Below, in pieces: positions 49,402 to 61,970 of a DNA stretch of 64,000 bases. This DNA is from Aurelia coerulea (Eukaryota > Cnidaria > Scyphozoa > Semaeostomeae > Ulmaridae). The stretch is taken from NCBI GenBank assembly GCA_039566865.1, contig CM076955.1:17777501-17841500 (forward strand), read 5' to 3'. Both the position numbers and the translations under genes were made by a program. The notes under the pieces are model-generated. The model did not search any database and was not told where the DNA came from. It was given only the letters and a program-made list of their open reading frames with translations. Numbering within the stretch: the stretch's first letter is position 1; each line of letters starts with the position of its first letter.

Positions 49402-49515
49402 ACACTGTGATTGGTAGAATTTAACTGATCACATGCAAAATTAGAATTTAAATTTCACAACAAGGCTGCCTCCTGTGAGACTTCAGGTTCAGCTCCGGAA
49501 TCGCAGCCATAAGTA

Positions 49516-50260
49516 AGTCAACAGTCTGCTTATATTAGACATGAATATCTCTTTGAATTTCTGTAAAGTGATCACATGAAATATCATGTGAAAATTGCAA
49601 AGTCGCTGTACTTGCATGGACATATTGCCATTAATGTAAAATGGTGTTCAATATGTTAATTGTTTCCTTCTCAAAACAATATATTTTTTCTTTGTGCTTT
49701 ATTCAAGCTCTTTCGTTCTGTTTGATCACCTACCTGCTTGCTACCATGGCAGAACTTCCAACATTTTAAATTCAATTTCGCAATAATATTATTTTGTTTC
49801 ATCATTTTTCTATAAAAGCTTTTATCTTTCCTTGTCTGTTAATTTGTTATTTGCCAGGTCGAACTCAAAATTTGCTTTTCAATTCAATGATTTCATTTAT
49901 GTTTTCCAAAATATTTATCAAGTCTCAATGATCTGTTTTGATCCAGCTAATTTTTCAGCTTTAATTTTTTTCACAATGTTATAGTTTCTTTTCTAAACAA
50001 TGCATGAATAATTTGCAAATTTTGAAAATTTTGCGATGTTGTCTGCTAAAACTTTCCATCACAAGAGCAGATTTATTATGATTATTCATTGTTATCAATG
50101 TAATTTTCATTTTAAGGGCTCTGTTATTTGATAAACATTCACGTAAAACTTGTTTGCAAAGCTGCAGCCAGACTGGTTTATGTAAATATTGTCATAGGTT
50201 AGCTTGCAAATGCCATTGTCATCCAAGGTCCTATGCGGGCAAGCACGAATTTTATACTGT
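49516..50260. other. AT-rich stretch, nothing recognised
   Basis: No exon, repeat border or RNA feature could be supported here. Confidence 0.4.
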
Positions 50261-50270
50261 CTCCAAATCC

Positions 50271-51130
50271 CGAGGGGGGTCTCATTGAATTTAAATAGGG
50301 GGGGGTCCGTGCCAATATTTGGGGTCAGAAATTTTACATTAAATCAATATTTGGGGTCTGTGAATTACAATATGGACAAAAATTGAATATTTGGGGTCCA
50401 CTAATCTGAAGAAAGGAAGAATCGTGCAATTTGGCCCTGAAGTTGCGAATCATGAAATAAATGTTTTGGTATTATTAAAAAACTGAGAAAGATTAAGCAG
50501 CTCAAATTGAAATCATTCAAAAACATTTTAGGGGCCCCAGAAATAGAGAACAATATTTTGGGGTCTCCAAAACATTAGACTCAATCTTTGGGGTCCCCAA
50601 AACATTAGGCTTCATATTTAGGGGTAAGCAAAGAAAAAGTGGCATGGACCCCCCCCCCGTATTGAAAGTTAGGGAGTACCCCCCGAACTGATAGAAAAGA
50701 TTTAGTTTATTTGAATTGGAACCTGCAGACCCGAAACCAAATCAGCGAAACCTGAAAACATGGAAGCAAATTAGCCAAAACTCGAATCTGCACTTTTGAA
50801 CAAAGATAATTAAATTTTCGTCTGTAATCTTCGATTATTTCCAACATTTTCGTTTTCAGTAACACTCTGTGCAATGTTTTAAGTATTCGAAAGCTGGTTT
50901 TTCCATCTCAGTTAACTACGGGGACTGTATGACCTCGAAAACCCGCAAACATAGGAATTTTGGAATGAAATACCCGAAACCCGAGCATAAAGATTGGCCA
51001 AACTCGCAACCCGTGATACATCTAAAAACCCGAAAACCTGTACGATTTAAGCATAAAACCCGAAACTCGACGGCTAAAATTGGCCAAACCTGCAACCCGT
51101 GGAGCCCAAAGCCCCCCTCCGTGTGGTGGC
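50271..51130. repeat. G-run element with short degenerate repeats
   Basis: Between a G run near 50310 and a C run near 50650, the phrase aatatttggggtc recurs about six times. From 50720 to 51110 it is followed by recurring aaacccgaaa-like words. The first part may be another poly-G/poly-C-ended element. Confidence 0.6.
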
Positions 51131-51473
51131 CAAATTTGATTTTCAGACAGTCATGAAATTTTAGCGTGCTTGCAAAGGACCCTGGGTGACAATGGCCCTT
51201 TAAAAATAGCAGATGAAACTCATCTTATTTGCCACCATTCAGAGCTATTAGGAAAATTCGCTCATGGTTTTTAATGCCGTTTTTGAAGGGCGTTATCTAA
51301 GCTTTTATACTTTCACAACGGAGTTGTCGATTTAAATCAAGTAAATTTGAAAATGAATTTGAACATGTCCAGCGTTAAATAATATATTTGCCAATAGGAT
51401 TGCCCTGGTATCCAGGGAGCAGTGGCCATGCAAACAGGAATTGTTTTCTTATTGAAGCACCCGCTATATCCCA

Positions 51474-51983
51474 AGCATAGGGCTCAAATCTTTCGAATTT
51501 TTAAAAGGTGGGTGTAAAATTGTATCGCATTTTCTTTTAATTGAATGGCTTGAAAGGAACTTGTGGTACTTTCCTGTAAATCTGCCGTGGAAATTTTTTG
51601 ATATCTTGATTTCTTTCAAAACTGCGGCAATTTAACTATTTTTGAAAAAAATCATGGACATTTTTCAAAACATTTAAATCATCATAAATCCTAAACCAAT
51701 GGAGGGAAAATGGTAGAACCTTCAAGAAAACCATAGTTTATGAAGGTCTACAATATGGTGGCGAGCAGAAATCTGTAGCCTTTCTGGTCTAGGATTTAGA
51801 AATTTGATGACGTCATAGCCTTAAATTTAATAAATGCTGCCATTTTGAAATTGATAAAGATATCAATAAATTTCCACGGCAGATTTACATGCAAAAACGC
51901 TAAATTCCTCCTAAGCCATTTCTTTCAAAGAAAACTGTAATAAAATTTTACACCGACCTTTTTAAAGATCTAACCCCTATGTT
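51474..51983. mobile_element. Mutator-like foldback, family B, copy 3
   Basis: 510 bp, ends AGCATAGGGCTCAAATC and CCCCTATGTT, flanked by the perfect 9-bp duplication TATATCCCA (51465-51473, 51984-51992). Confidence 0.9.
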
Positions 51984-51999
51984 TATATCCCAGCTTCTT

Positions 52000-52690
52000 T
52001 CGTTGTGAGCTGCTTTTGTAGACTGAACTGTATCTTGTTCATGAATCCAACTCCAGTACTTATGAGATGTTATGCAACAAGTACCATTCCTCAGTCCTTT
52101 CATGTTTATTCAATAAACCAGTGATAAACCTACCTGCACCTTTATTTTGTCAATGGTGGACACCTGGGGAGCCAGGGGGTGAGGTTGTTCATAATATTAA
52201 TGACCTCTTGCTTCAAAACAATGGGGGGTAAACCATGCATTCAAACAAAACAATGGCCCCCCTCCTAATATTTATTAAAACGCCCACCTCTCTAGTCTTT
52301 CTGTGGATATTTGTAAAAACAAAACTGTATCGTCGTCATGAACGCATTGCTATTGCATATGATATGTTGTCCTACAAGTATCATTCCTTGGCCTTTTCAT
52401 ATTTATTTTATCAACTAATGATTAAGCTACCTGCAAATTTCCTATTCGGTGATAGACACTACGAAAGCCATTGGGCTGCAGTCGTATTGCTCTCAATTTT
52501 TCGAAAACAATGACCTATTCAAAAGACAATGTAGATAATGCATTTCAATACTCAAAACATAGTGCCAGCCTTCATTACCATTGCTGCCTTACTCTCCTCG
52601 CTATATCTATTTTATGAACCAGTGAAAAGTTTCTTGCAAAATTTCCTGTTAAATAATAGACACTACGAAAGTGAGGGCTTGCATTTGCCC
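52000..52690. repeat. Diverged repeats shared with 59455-59990
   Basis: Units with 'aactgtatcgt' and then 'acaagtatcattcct' recur at about 290-bp spacing. Similar units lie at 59580-59660 and 59910-59990. Low-copy degraded repeat; class unknown. Confidence 0.5.
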
Positions 52691-52713
52691 TCATTGTTGA
52701 AAAAAAATGAATA

Positions 52714-53316
52714 CCGGGTGCGCCAAAATAAACTATGCACGTTTGGCAGGCCACAATAAATGGTACACGTGACCGATTTTAAAGATTTATGACTTAATCT
52801 TTAGCAGAAAGCCTGAATTAGATTCTGGGATTTTTTGCAATTGTTTTCATTTTCAGTTTTTAGAGTTAGAAGCGGGTTTCTCAAAATTTCAATTTTCGAA
52901 AACACTGAAAACGATCAAAAAACGTCGATCAAGTTTTCTAAAGAATCGACATGAATGGACAAAGAGAGAACTTGTTCGTGGTGATTTGGGATTAAGAAAT
53001 CGACGCATTGTAATCTGCTGTAAGAGAGTTCGTACGAAACCCCCAAATCACCCTGAAAACGTTTTATCTTTGTTGATTCATGTCGAGTCTTTTCAAATCT
53101 GATCGACGTTTTTTGATCGTTTTCGGTGTTTTCGAAAACGAACATTTTAAGAAGCTCGCTTCTAGCTCTAAAAACTGACAACGAAAAATTTGCAAAAAAT
53201 CCCAGAATCTAATTCAGGCTTTCTGCTAAAGATTAAGTCGTAAATCTTCAAAATCAGCCCAGTGTACGATTTATTGTGGCCTGCCAAACGTGCATAGTTT
53301 ATTTTGGCGCACCCGG
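52714..53316. mobile_element. TA-flanked foldback, CCGGGTGCGCC family, copy 2
   Basis: Ends identical to 4767-5337, flanked by TA (52712-52713, 53317-53318), 603 bp. Confidence 0.92.
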
Positions 53317-53570
53317 TACTTGTTTGGAAACAATAGAAGCCACAGTGCATTTTGATTGTAGTGATGGCCTCCTTCCCAACAATATTTAGCAAAAAATCAA
53401 CCTCACAATTTGCTAGATAGACTGATTATGGAAGGCATGTGGACCTAATTTCATAAGAATTTCGTCGTATCATGAAAACAACTCCATTATAGACCCTTTT
53501 TCTCCCCAAGATCCTTTGTGGGAGGAGAGGCTTACGGAATCGAGAAGAGGAGAGGCTTACGGAATTGAAG

Positions 53571-53752
53571 GTGTTGTGGCGCAGTGGTGTAATCCTCTGA
53601 CTTTGCAGCAAGAACAGTCAGGCGGAGTGGGTTCGATACCCGGAAGGACCCCACCACTTGAGCGTCATGACAAGGGGTCGCGGACTCGATTAGGTCTGCT
53701 CTATTTCTGCGATCCCAGCGCTTGGCGCTGAAAAACGCAACTTCACGTTCAG
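53571..53752 (+). repeat. tRNA-derived SINE, copy 3
   Basis: Full-length copy with GTGGCGCAGTGGTGT and GGTTCGATACC promoter boxes and the shared body ACAAGGGGTCGCGGACTCGA. Confidence 0.85.
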
Positions 53753-53859
53753 AGGTGTGGTCACATCGAGAAAAAGGACCAGAACACTGCTCTTAGCTTC
53801 TCAGGTTCTCAGTGTCATAAATTTACCTTCGGATGCTAGGTAGGCAAAAGAGAATCTTT

Positions 53860-55246
53860 AAAGTGCCACTGAAGTGTGTTAAATACGATCCCTAATGGAA
53901 AAATCATCGATGATTCGATTGATGTAAATATTTTTTCATTTTGGTGCCGGGAAATGCCATTTTTTGGGGTGTTTTTACCCCTTGGTCTTGCGAAAAGAGC
54001 CTGGGCCTAGTGACGTAGATTGATTTATCAAGCGTTCCATTCAATTCATCACACACGAAGACACCACTGTGAACGACTGGAAGGAAGGTTCCTGGCTGCC
54101 AATGTGCCGTGAGGAAAAGTGAATATTATTGCATGTTTTGCTGAGACTTTGGAGATAAATTGGATTCCAATCGCATCAGTAGTACCAAGTGACCACGGGA
54201 TGATAAATAACAAATGCTGCGGAGTGATGTAGCCGGTTTAAAACTGTTTGAAAGCCGCCGTTTATTGACGATGATTTAGGCCCTCTTGCCCGTATCAAAT
54301 TCAGGGAAGAGGCGATGATGGCGAGATTGGAAGCATCAATTACGGCATGTTGGGAGATCAGATATTCCAATTAATGGACACCTGGAAGTGCTTCTACAAT
54401 TAAATGGTGAGAATTTGTGCTTGAATGCTTTATTCGTTTTTCTTTCATGTGTTGATATGATAGGTCATTTGAATTGGTGTTCGTTGTGATTGTGAGGCTT
54501 TTCACCACCACTTGAGCAAACTTGTCTTGACCAGAAGCACGAAGGGGATCAGATATGAGTTTTCTGCAAACTTATTAAATCAGCAGTAACCTAAAAGGAG
54601 CGAATTAAGTGAGCCTAAGATGGTATGAAACTGAACATGATTTTTGTTACCAGGATTTGCGGTTATCTGTTATTATTGCAATAAATAGAAAATCAAGGTT
54701 TGCCTGTAAGGTAGCCAATGTAGAAACATGAAGTTTTGCCTTTTTGTCACTATTGACTGTGGTTGGTAAGCCAATTCAGAGTTAAATGTTTTGTTATTTA
54801 TTGTTATTCAGGTCCAACAAATCTGGTATAAACATTGCTTAGAGCATGGTTGACTCCAATTGGATGAGAATATTTCATGCAAAATGGCCTAGAACTTGAA
54901 CCCTGCAGGACAAGCTGGAAATTCAAAATTTTATGGATACCAAAACATTTTACAAGCAACTGAAACTTTGCCGCTGATGCTATTTTGTATTGCATTGTAT
55001 TGTATAACAAGAAAAGAGTGTGGCTTATCTTAAACAGTGAATTCCACACATGGCAGCATATACTTTTCTCAGCCCAAAATTCTGAGTCTAACACAGTCTC
55101 TTGGCCTCACATCACAATACCTGATATTTCTTGTCACAGTACAAAATAAGTTCAGCTTTTGTTATGTGGTTTCATAAAAAGTTGATAATAGATTGCAGAA
55201 GATTAAAAGGAGATGAGGTTGGAATCATCCTAAATATGTTTTCATA
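53860..55246. other. No gene recognised
   Basis: A stretch near 54009 (gtgacgtagattgatttatc) is similar to the reverse complement of 59170-59195, hinting at a dispersed repeat. Nothing else is supportable. Confidence 0.35.
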
Positions 55247-55250
55247 TTAA

Positions 55251-55814
55251 AGGGGCATTCCTCGAAAATTAAATGCATGCAGAGATTCATTTTGTGATCC
55301 CGATCGAGAAACAGATTATGTCAGCCCTCGGAAATCGTTTTCCTTTCCTCGATCGCACTTCTCAAACGCGAGATATGGAAGGAAACATTTGACCAATTTT
55401 AATTTCAAAACCCTACTATTTTATGCATCGTTCTCGGCGAACAAAGGTAGAATATTTTCGTTTTTGTCCGTCGGTCGGTCATAGGCGAGTCTTCATAGGC
55501 TCGTTGCGCAACGCTCGTTAAATTGAGTTTGAATGTCCTGTTGTATTCGTTCATTCATGTGTCCATGGTCGACTACGCGAATGAGAATTGATCGGTTTTA
55601 CCGAGAATTCTCGTTTTCTGTCTCGGATTCAAATTCCAGGATATGGCTGAGTTCTCGGTCTCTATTTTGAAAAATACCTGTTTCGTTTTTGGCCGGTTTG
55701 AGCTTTATTCAAGTTGGAGAAATATTGGAAAATGTTTATGATGATAAGCATGTTCGTTTTAAAAGCAAACAACGCAGTTCACCGATATCCAGTTTTTTTC
55801 TGCGGAATGCCCCT
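55251..55814. mobile_element. 564-bp TTAA MITE, AGGGGCATTCC ends
   Basis: The ends AGGGGCATTCC and GGAATGCCCCT are flanked by TTAA (55247-55250, 55815-55818). Confidence 0.88.
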
Positions 55815-56701
55815 TTAAAAGTGAAAAAATTAACTCAGACTTTAGGGCCCAGCTGCACAATAGCAGTAAATCCTTTTGCTAAAATGAAAGGTATGATCTG
55901 TTTCAAGTGAGGATGGTAGTATACTCTACAATATAAAGTTAGTTTGAAGGATTTGGGAAAACCAAACTCCAAATAACATTTCTCAATTATGTCTGATATT
56001 CAACCTAATGTCTCATTCTATTCCTGCCCTGACCATGCTCCGCAGGCAGCCCAGGGGTCAAAAAATTGCTTGTACAGATGCCTCAGGGGATGGGGCAAGT
56101 CTTTTGGCAAATGCCCAGGACTTGGCACTGAACACATGCATACTCCCAAAAACTTTATAAGCAAACGCTATAATCACTACTATTACCAAATGCCCCTGGA
56201 AGCAGGGGAAAATTTGCAGTCAAACGCATGGGGGCCAGGAATATTTTATGAGCAAATACCCAGGGGTGTCCCAGGGATTGACATTATACCAAAGAGTTCC
56301 AATCAGGGATATCAGCAGGGAAGGGTTATTTTTATTTACAAAATTGTCTTTGCTCTTCATCAGGCATATTTAAACTGGCAACTGTGTTTATGTCCTGCCC
56401 TACTTCAGTATTTCTTTTAAAACTTGCATGTAGGTTAGAAGGTAGCAATAATCCATTTAACATCATTACTGCTTATTTTCTGTTACTTTCTTACTGAGCA
56501 TGTGTAGCCAAACTGAAGAAAAATATTGGTAGATTAGGGGCCATCACCATATGTATGTATGTATGTATGTATGTAAAATTTCGCCATCAAAATAAAAATG
56601 AAAAATAACAGATTCAGGAAAAAAGCTCTAATTACAATATTTACAAGTTTGAAAAAATTACAGGCAAAAGTTACATATCTAATTTAAAATCTAATTTAAT
56701 A

Positions 56702-56987
56702 AAAACACCCCATGGTTAAAGATGGCAGGGATAGCATTTAAAGGGCAATGCGACCTTGTTTCCATAATGGTCCCTCCAGGAGTGCCCTTTGAAATTAAGA
56801 AAAGGAAAAATTAGCGAGATAAACAGAGAAAGTTTTCATGAAAAACAGAAATTCATCTAGACCTGAAATAAAGCCTTTCTTAAGGATGATAAGTAAGCAT
56901 GTCTGTAGGCTGTTTTTAGATTTCTAATAATATATGTAGGGACTATCATCAAAAACACCCCATGGTTAAAGATGGCAGGGATAGTGC
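56702..56987. repeat. 35-bp direct repeat
   Basis: The stretch that begins aaaaacaccccatggttaaa occurs identically at about 56702 and 56952, 250 bp apart. Confidence 0.85.
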
Positions 56988-56989
56988 CA

Positions 56990-58230
56990 TCCTTAGCTCC
57001 ATCCTAACCATAGCTTCTCATACTCACAGGTTGAAGAAAATCACAGGAAGTGTTTGTCAAATTCTCTGGATACAACTTAGTGAACATTACACATATTTTT
57101 TACAAGAAACCAGCCATAAGAAGCTCAACTCTCAGGTCGCCAAAACATTAAGAAACTCCAGTTCTAGGAAAATTTAACTTAAGAAACTGTTTATTCCAAT
57201 AAAGAAACTCCTCAGCTTAATTTTACTTCATTTTTACTTGTAGCATATTACTCGGAAGGTGCCTGAGCTTTTATCAGAAACATAGAAAGGGAGGACACTG
57301 GGGGCATGTGCCCCCCCCAAGATTTTGCAATAAAAAGAGTGTGCTTTCTATTTTCAGCAAGTGCCCCTTTAGCTTTATGAGAAAGATGCCTTTGAAGTGT
57401 CATGCCCCCCCCCCCAAGTTTGAGATGCTTCCTACATCCCTGCCTTTTATAAGAAAGAATCTGAGTCAGTACTGAAAGTTTCTTAACATCATCAGATTTG
57501 CAGTTCTCAGAGTGAAAAGTTTCTCAAAGGTTTCAACAACCTTTGTATTTATGGCCTTTGCCTTTGTGAATATTTGAAAGCAACATTTGTTGAAGCCTTT
57601 CCAGTGTTAGACATTTACTCAAGTACCTCGTGAGTAATATCAGACAGAAAACAAGTGAAAATAAAGTACAAATATGACGAGGATGTCCTTTATTAAAACT
57701 TGATAGTTTCCTAAGTTATATGTTCCCAGTATTGGAGTCTCATAATTTTGGAGGATCTTAGAGTTTAGTTTCTTGTAAGCAGTTTCTCATAAAAAGCATG
57801 TGTAAATGTCTAAAAAATAGAGGCTTCAACAACTTTGTTTTGAAATTTTCACAAGGGCATCAGTAGTAGACATGGAGATTGTTATATACAGTAGAACCTT
57901 GAAATCTGATAATTTTAAGAAACTCAATACTGGTTCAAATTCTTAGTTTCTTCCAAAATAAGTGGTTTAATTTTGCACTGAAAGTACATTATCCAAGGCA
58001 CAGGAAAAGAGAGTTTGATCTCAAGATTTTATTCCTCTTACTACTCTTATTGGTACCTACTCTTACAAGATCAATGGCAGGCAGCATTATACTCCATAAA
58101 TAAACAAGGGTTAAACTAACTCTTTGTCAAAATATATGTAACTGTTTCAGTATCTTGAGGCAGTGAAGGCTGTCGTCAGGTCACCTTCATTTTCAAACCC
58201 AATTCTGTTTGCACTGAGATCATTTTTCAT
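56990..58230. other. No gene recognised
   Basis: It contains C runs at about 57310 and 57405. A minus-strand AATAAA near 58027-58033 could belong to the exons at 58239-58586. Confidence 0.35.
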
Positions 58231-58238
58231 CAAAGAGA

Positions 58239-58586
58239 TTATTGAACAGATATGTCAAATGAGTTCTGCATCTGCTCTTCATCTTGGTTGACTTGATCTT
58301 TCATTTCATCTAAAATATCAAATAAAAATCATAACTCAATGGACAGCAGTCCTTTGGTTAACAAGAGCCAAAATAACTGCATCTGCTTTGCTTTTTTATT
58401 ATTTAGGTAATAGGCACCATATGAGTGGTAAACAAAACCGGTTTCCACCAGGTTGAGAGCATTTTCCTTTCTGTATTGGTTTGGAAACTAGGACCACAAA
58501 AGGCAAGGAACGGTCCTCAGAATTTGGGGTCAGGAGACCGACCTGTTACTAGCTGTGCATCCACAGTGCTTTCATTCAAATCAAAT
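58239..58586 (-). CDS. Candidate 3' end of an unknown minus-strand gene (two exons)
   Basis: Exon 58543-58586 (acceptor tattttcag, donor gtcggt) encodes FDLNESTVDAQLVT. It joins in phase to exon 58239-58309 (acceptor tgatattttag), which encodes EMKDQVNQDEEQMQNSFDIS and VQ before TAA. If the weak donor is not used, the first exon ends RSPDPKF and TGA. A minus-strand AATAAA lies about 200 bp downstream. I do not recognise the protein and found no upstream exon, so this is a prediction from splice signals and composition only. Confidence 0.35.
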
Positions 58587-59771
58587 CTGAAAATACCATT
58601 TCATTCATTATAATTCAAAACGGTCCTCGATACTAAACTTAAAACAATCACTGCATCGATATGCTATACCGTCAAATCTCAGAGAGCAGCAACACAAGCA
58701 CAACAAAACTTGCACCCACCTGAAGGAATGAACTCGGGATTTTTTCTTCGCTCCTCAGAGCAACACAGCACAATCTCTCAGCTTCCAAACGTTGATACTA
58801 TGTTGATCTTACGACGTCTTAGCAGTCTAATTTCGTCAAAAGCCAAGTGTAAAATGAAAATCAATGTTCTCTGCAGCAAACAGGCTTGTCGAGTTAGTTT
58901 TGTTGCTTCAGCTGCCAATAGGCCTAATAACCCTTTTGCGTAGATACCATGCTTATACCAAGTTCTCGATGATTCTGCTCTTGTTATGGAAGTTTTCCCG
59001 AGAACCTGCGAGCTCGTGATTATATCTCATGCAGCTGGCGTTGTTAAAGTCACCAGAAAGTGGCATTTTCTGCTTTTTAAAACAGTTTACCAGAGGCTTC
59101 GCGTCGAGCTCGGTCGAGCTTCGCGTGACTTCCAGGCTGAACTGCAGTTAAAAACATACCACGCCACAGCGAGTGATAAATCAAAGTACGTCACACATTC
59201 CTGTTTGGCCGCGCATTATTTTTCGCACAAAGAAACTTGATAATTGGCACTTTAGGGCTTAAAATATGATACTTATAGAAACAATATACAGGAAATAATT
59301 ACATCATTCGATTCAGCGGCTCTTGTTTATTCGTAATCATTACAAAAATGGCATTATCAAAATTTTCACTACTACACTTCAATCCTTTCATACTTACTTA
59401 ATCAATTTTTTAGATTGAGCTCAGAGCGCGTTTTCCTGTTCAGTACATTCAGTGGTTGACACTGCAGAAGCCAGTTTTTCCTTTTGTCCCTCAACAAATG
59501 ATCTTTGGCTTGAAAACAGCAGGAGTAAGGAAGTTATTGTAATCTAGAAAATGTCATCACCCCTTGCAATATTTACCATCGCTGCAGATAAATTGTATCG
59601 TAATAGGAAATATATCCCCAAGTGTATGACATGCAACAAATACTAACTCTTTGTCCACAGAAGCCATTGGTTGGATTTGTCCCTCAAGCAATGATAGCTT
59701 GTTTGAAAACAATATGAATAAGGAAAGCATTATAGTCAAGAAAATGTCATCACCACCTGCTCTATTTGTCC

Positions 59772-59884
59772 TAGCCTGCGTGCAGACTTTACCATTGTGG
59801 AGGAGTTAGAGGCGAAAAGGGAAAGGAAACCTTTCCCTTTTCGCCTCCAACTCTTCCACAATAGTAAAGTCTGCACGCAGGCTA
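59772..59884. mobile_element. Mutator-like hairpin, family C, copy 2
   Basis: A 113-bp near-perfect hairpin, ends TAGCCTGCGTGCAGAC and GTCTGCACGCAGGCTA, flanked by the perfect 9-bp duplication TATTTGTCC (59763-59771, 59885-59893). Confidence 0.92.
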
Positions 59885-60980
59885 TATTTGTCCGCGGTGT
59901 CCGCCGCTAGATAAATGGTATCGTAATCAGAAATATAACTCCACCTGTATGACATCCAACAAGTACTATTCCTTGTCTCTTTTTATTTATTAAAGTGAAT
60001 GACCTGAGCGATATGGCATCCGTCTATAAATAGGGCAAAGAGAAACCTTCACTCTTTGTTGCTTTCTTGTTGCAATGCGTGGATTATGAAATACACTAGG
60101 CTATTTATAAACCTATGAGATCTCATCTTTTAATTCAGGTTATTTCCTTTACTTTAAATCAGTCTTATGACGGTTACCAGCACATGTCCGTTTTACAGGC
60201 AATACCTGCACACTCCATTACTTTCTTTAATGGAATCAAAACCACCAATAAAGCGATATTCATATACCTACGTCACTACGTCAATTTTTAGGAGTGACTG
60301 ACGTCTAGCGAAACTTGTGAGTTGCGTTGGTTGTAAACTTTATTTCAAAACGATACCTGTTTTCTTTTCTCTTTGTCATTGTGTGACGGCCTAAATCTCT
60401 TTGTTTTTGATTGTTGCTGTCATTTTTGTGATGGTCTAAATCATCTTTATCAGCTGTAGATAGATCGTTCTTGTGCTACTGTCAAAGCCGAAGCTGGCTC
60501 ATGTCAGATGTCTTACTGGACTTGCCGAAATCGTCTTGTAAGAAAAAAGGGGCGTTTGTAGTGTCTATCACCGAATAGGAAATGTGAGGGTAGCTTGATC
60601 CCTTTTTAATAAAATAAATATGAAAAGGCCAATGAATGATACTTGTGGGACAACATATTATATGCAATCGCAATGCGTTCATGACGGCGATGCAGTTTAG
60701 TTTTTATGAGCATCCGTAGTACAAGTCTCTTCCTTCCTTACAAGACGACCTGGGCAAGTCCAATGTCTTATTTTCGCGCCGGCCAAAGGTTTAAATGTCG
60801 GACATTTTGCTTCGCGCATCGGTTGTTTTTGCGAGTTAGCATAGGGGTCGAATCTGTGCAAAGCTTTAAAATCAAATTTGGAAAATTTATTGCCCCATTC
60901 TCTCAACTTAATTGATTGAAGGGAGTTTCAGGTCGTTTGCCATAGTTCCAGGAAAAGCATTTTTGATACATCATATATTT

Positions 60981-61722
60981 AGTACTTTAAGGGAAGAAAG
61001 TATCGAGGGAAGAAAATTTTGCGTTTTTCACGTTTTTGACCGAAAGTTTTATCTGCGAAATTTCATAAAATGTGAAATTTGCGAAAGTTTTATTCGTGCG
61101 AAATTTCTCAAGATATAGAATCAAATGATTATATAATCAGATATCGATATTCCTCTTCTTTAAAGGGGCTCCGTCGTCACAATGTAAACAAAACGATGAT
61201 TTTCGCAGTTTTTTGAAAGGTGATATCACACAGAATTTTCATATTTTTTTCAAAATGAAAATTGCTGTTTGGGCATTAATCCTTGTACTTCATTAAGGAA
61301 CAAACCAAACATTCATATCTTCTACGATTGCTCGGATATAAGTGGATTTTTAACGGTCACTTTTTGGTGGCTTGGGTGAAGCCACCAAACAAACTGCAAA
61401 GAACAATGGATGAACAATGGATAATCCCCGACACGTGCGAGTTTACGGATTTGTTTACTGTTTGACGACTGAGCCCCTTTAACGCCGACGTTTTCGAAAT
61501 ATGCTACTACAAGCTTATTTATGGACGATTCAGAAGAGTCATTGAAGAGCTGAGGAACATTTGAGACAGTATAAGAATGTGATAAGAAACCTAATTCGCG
61601 AAAGTTTATTCCAGCGAAATTTCCCAGTTTGGTCCATTCGCGAAAGTAAGTTAATTCCAAAATTTAGCGTTTTTTCGAACTCGTGAAAGTTTCTTCCCGC
61701 AAAAGTTTCTCCCTTAAAGTAA
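60981..61722. mobile_element. Inverted-repeat element, TACTTTAAGGGA ends
   Basis: The left tactttaagggaagaaag and the right ttctcccttaaagta are inverted. A TTAA MITE is nested inside. The target duplication is not clear. Confidence 0.7.
61164..61478 (+). mobile_element. TTAA MITE, AGGGGCTC family, copy 3 (nested)
   Basis: 315 bp, ends AGGGGCTCCGTCGTC and GACGACTGAGCCCCT, flanked by TTAA (61160-61163, 61479-61482). It lies inside the element at 60981-61722. Confidence 0.93.
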
Positions 61723-61970
61723 TTAACACAGCGTTTGCGAGAGGAGGTATCTGAAGCTTTGACAAACAGTAAGAGCTCCATAAATCTTATACACGAAACT
61801 AAGAATCTTATGCACATTACTGAAGTTTCTATAATAGTAATGATAATAGTTTATTTATTTACAGTTGGTGGAAACAATAGTTTTAAAGAAAACTAATAAA
61901 TACCAACTATTTACAATACAAAGTCCTAACATAATATAAACGTAAATATATACACGAATCTATGTACACT

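Noticed and set aside
55989..56420. 143-codon open frame
   Set aside because: Low-complexity repeats of 'atgcccagg'-type words; no motif, signal or splice context.
61283..61465. 60-codon frame also found at 22601-22783 and, in part, near 17431
   Set aside because: All three are the same 315-bp MITE, with no coding signature.
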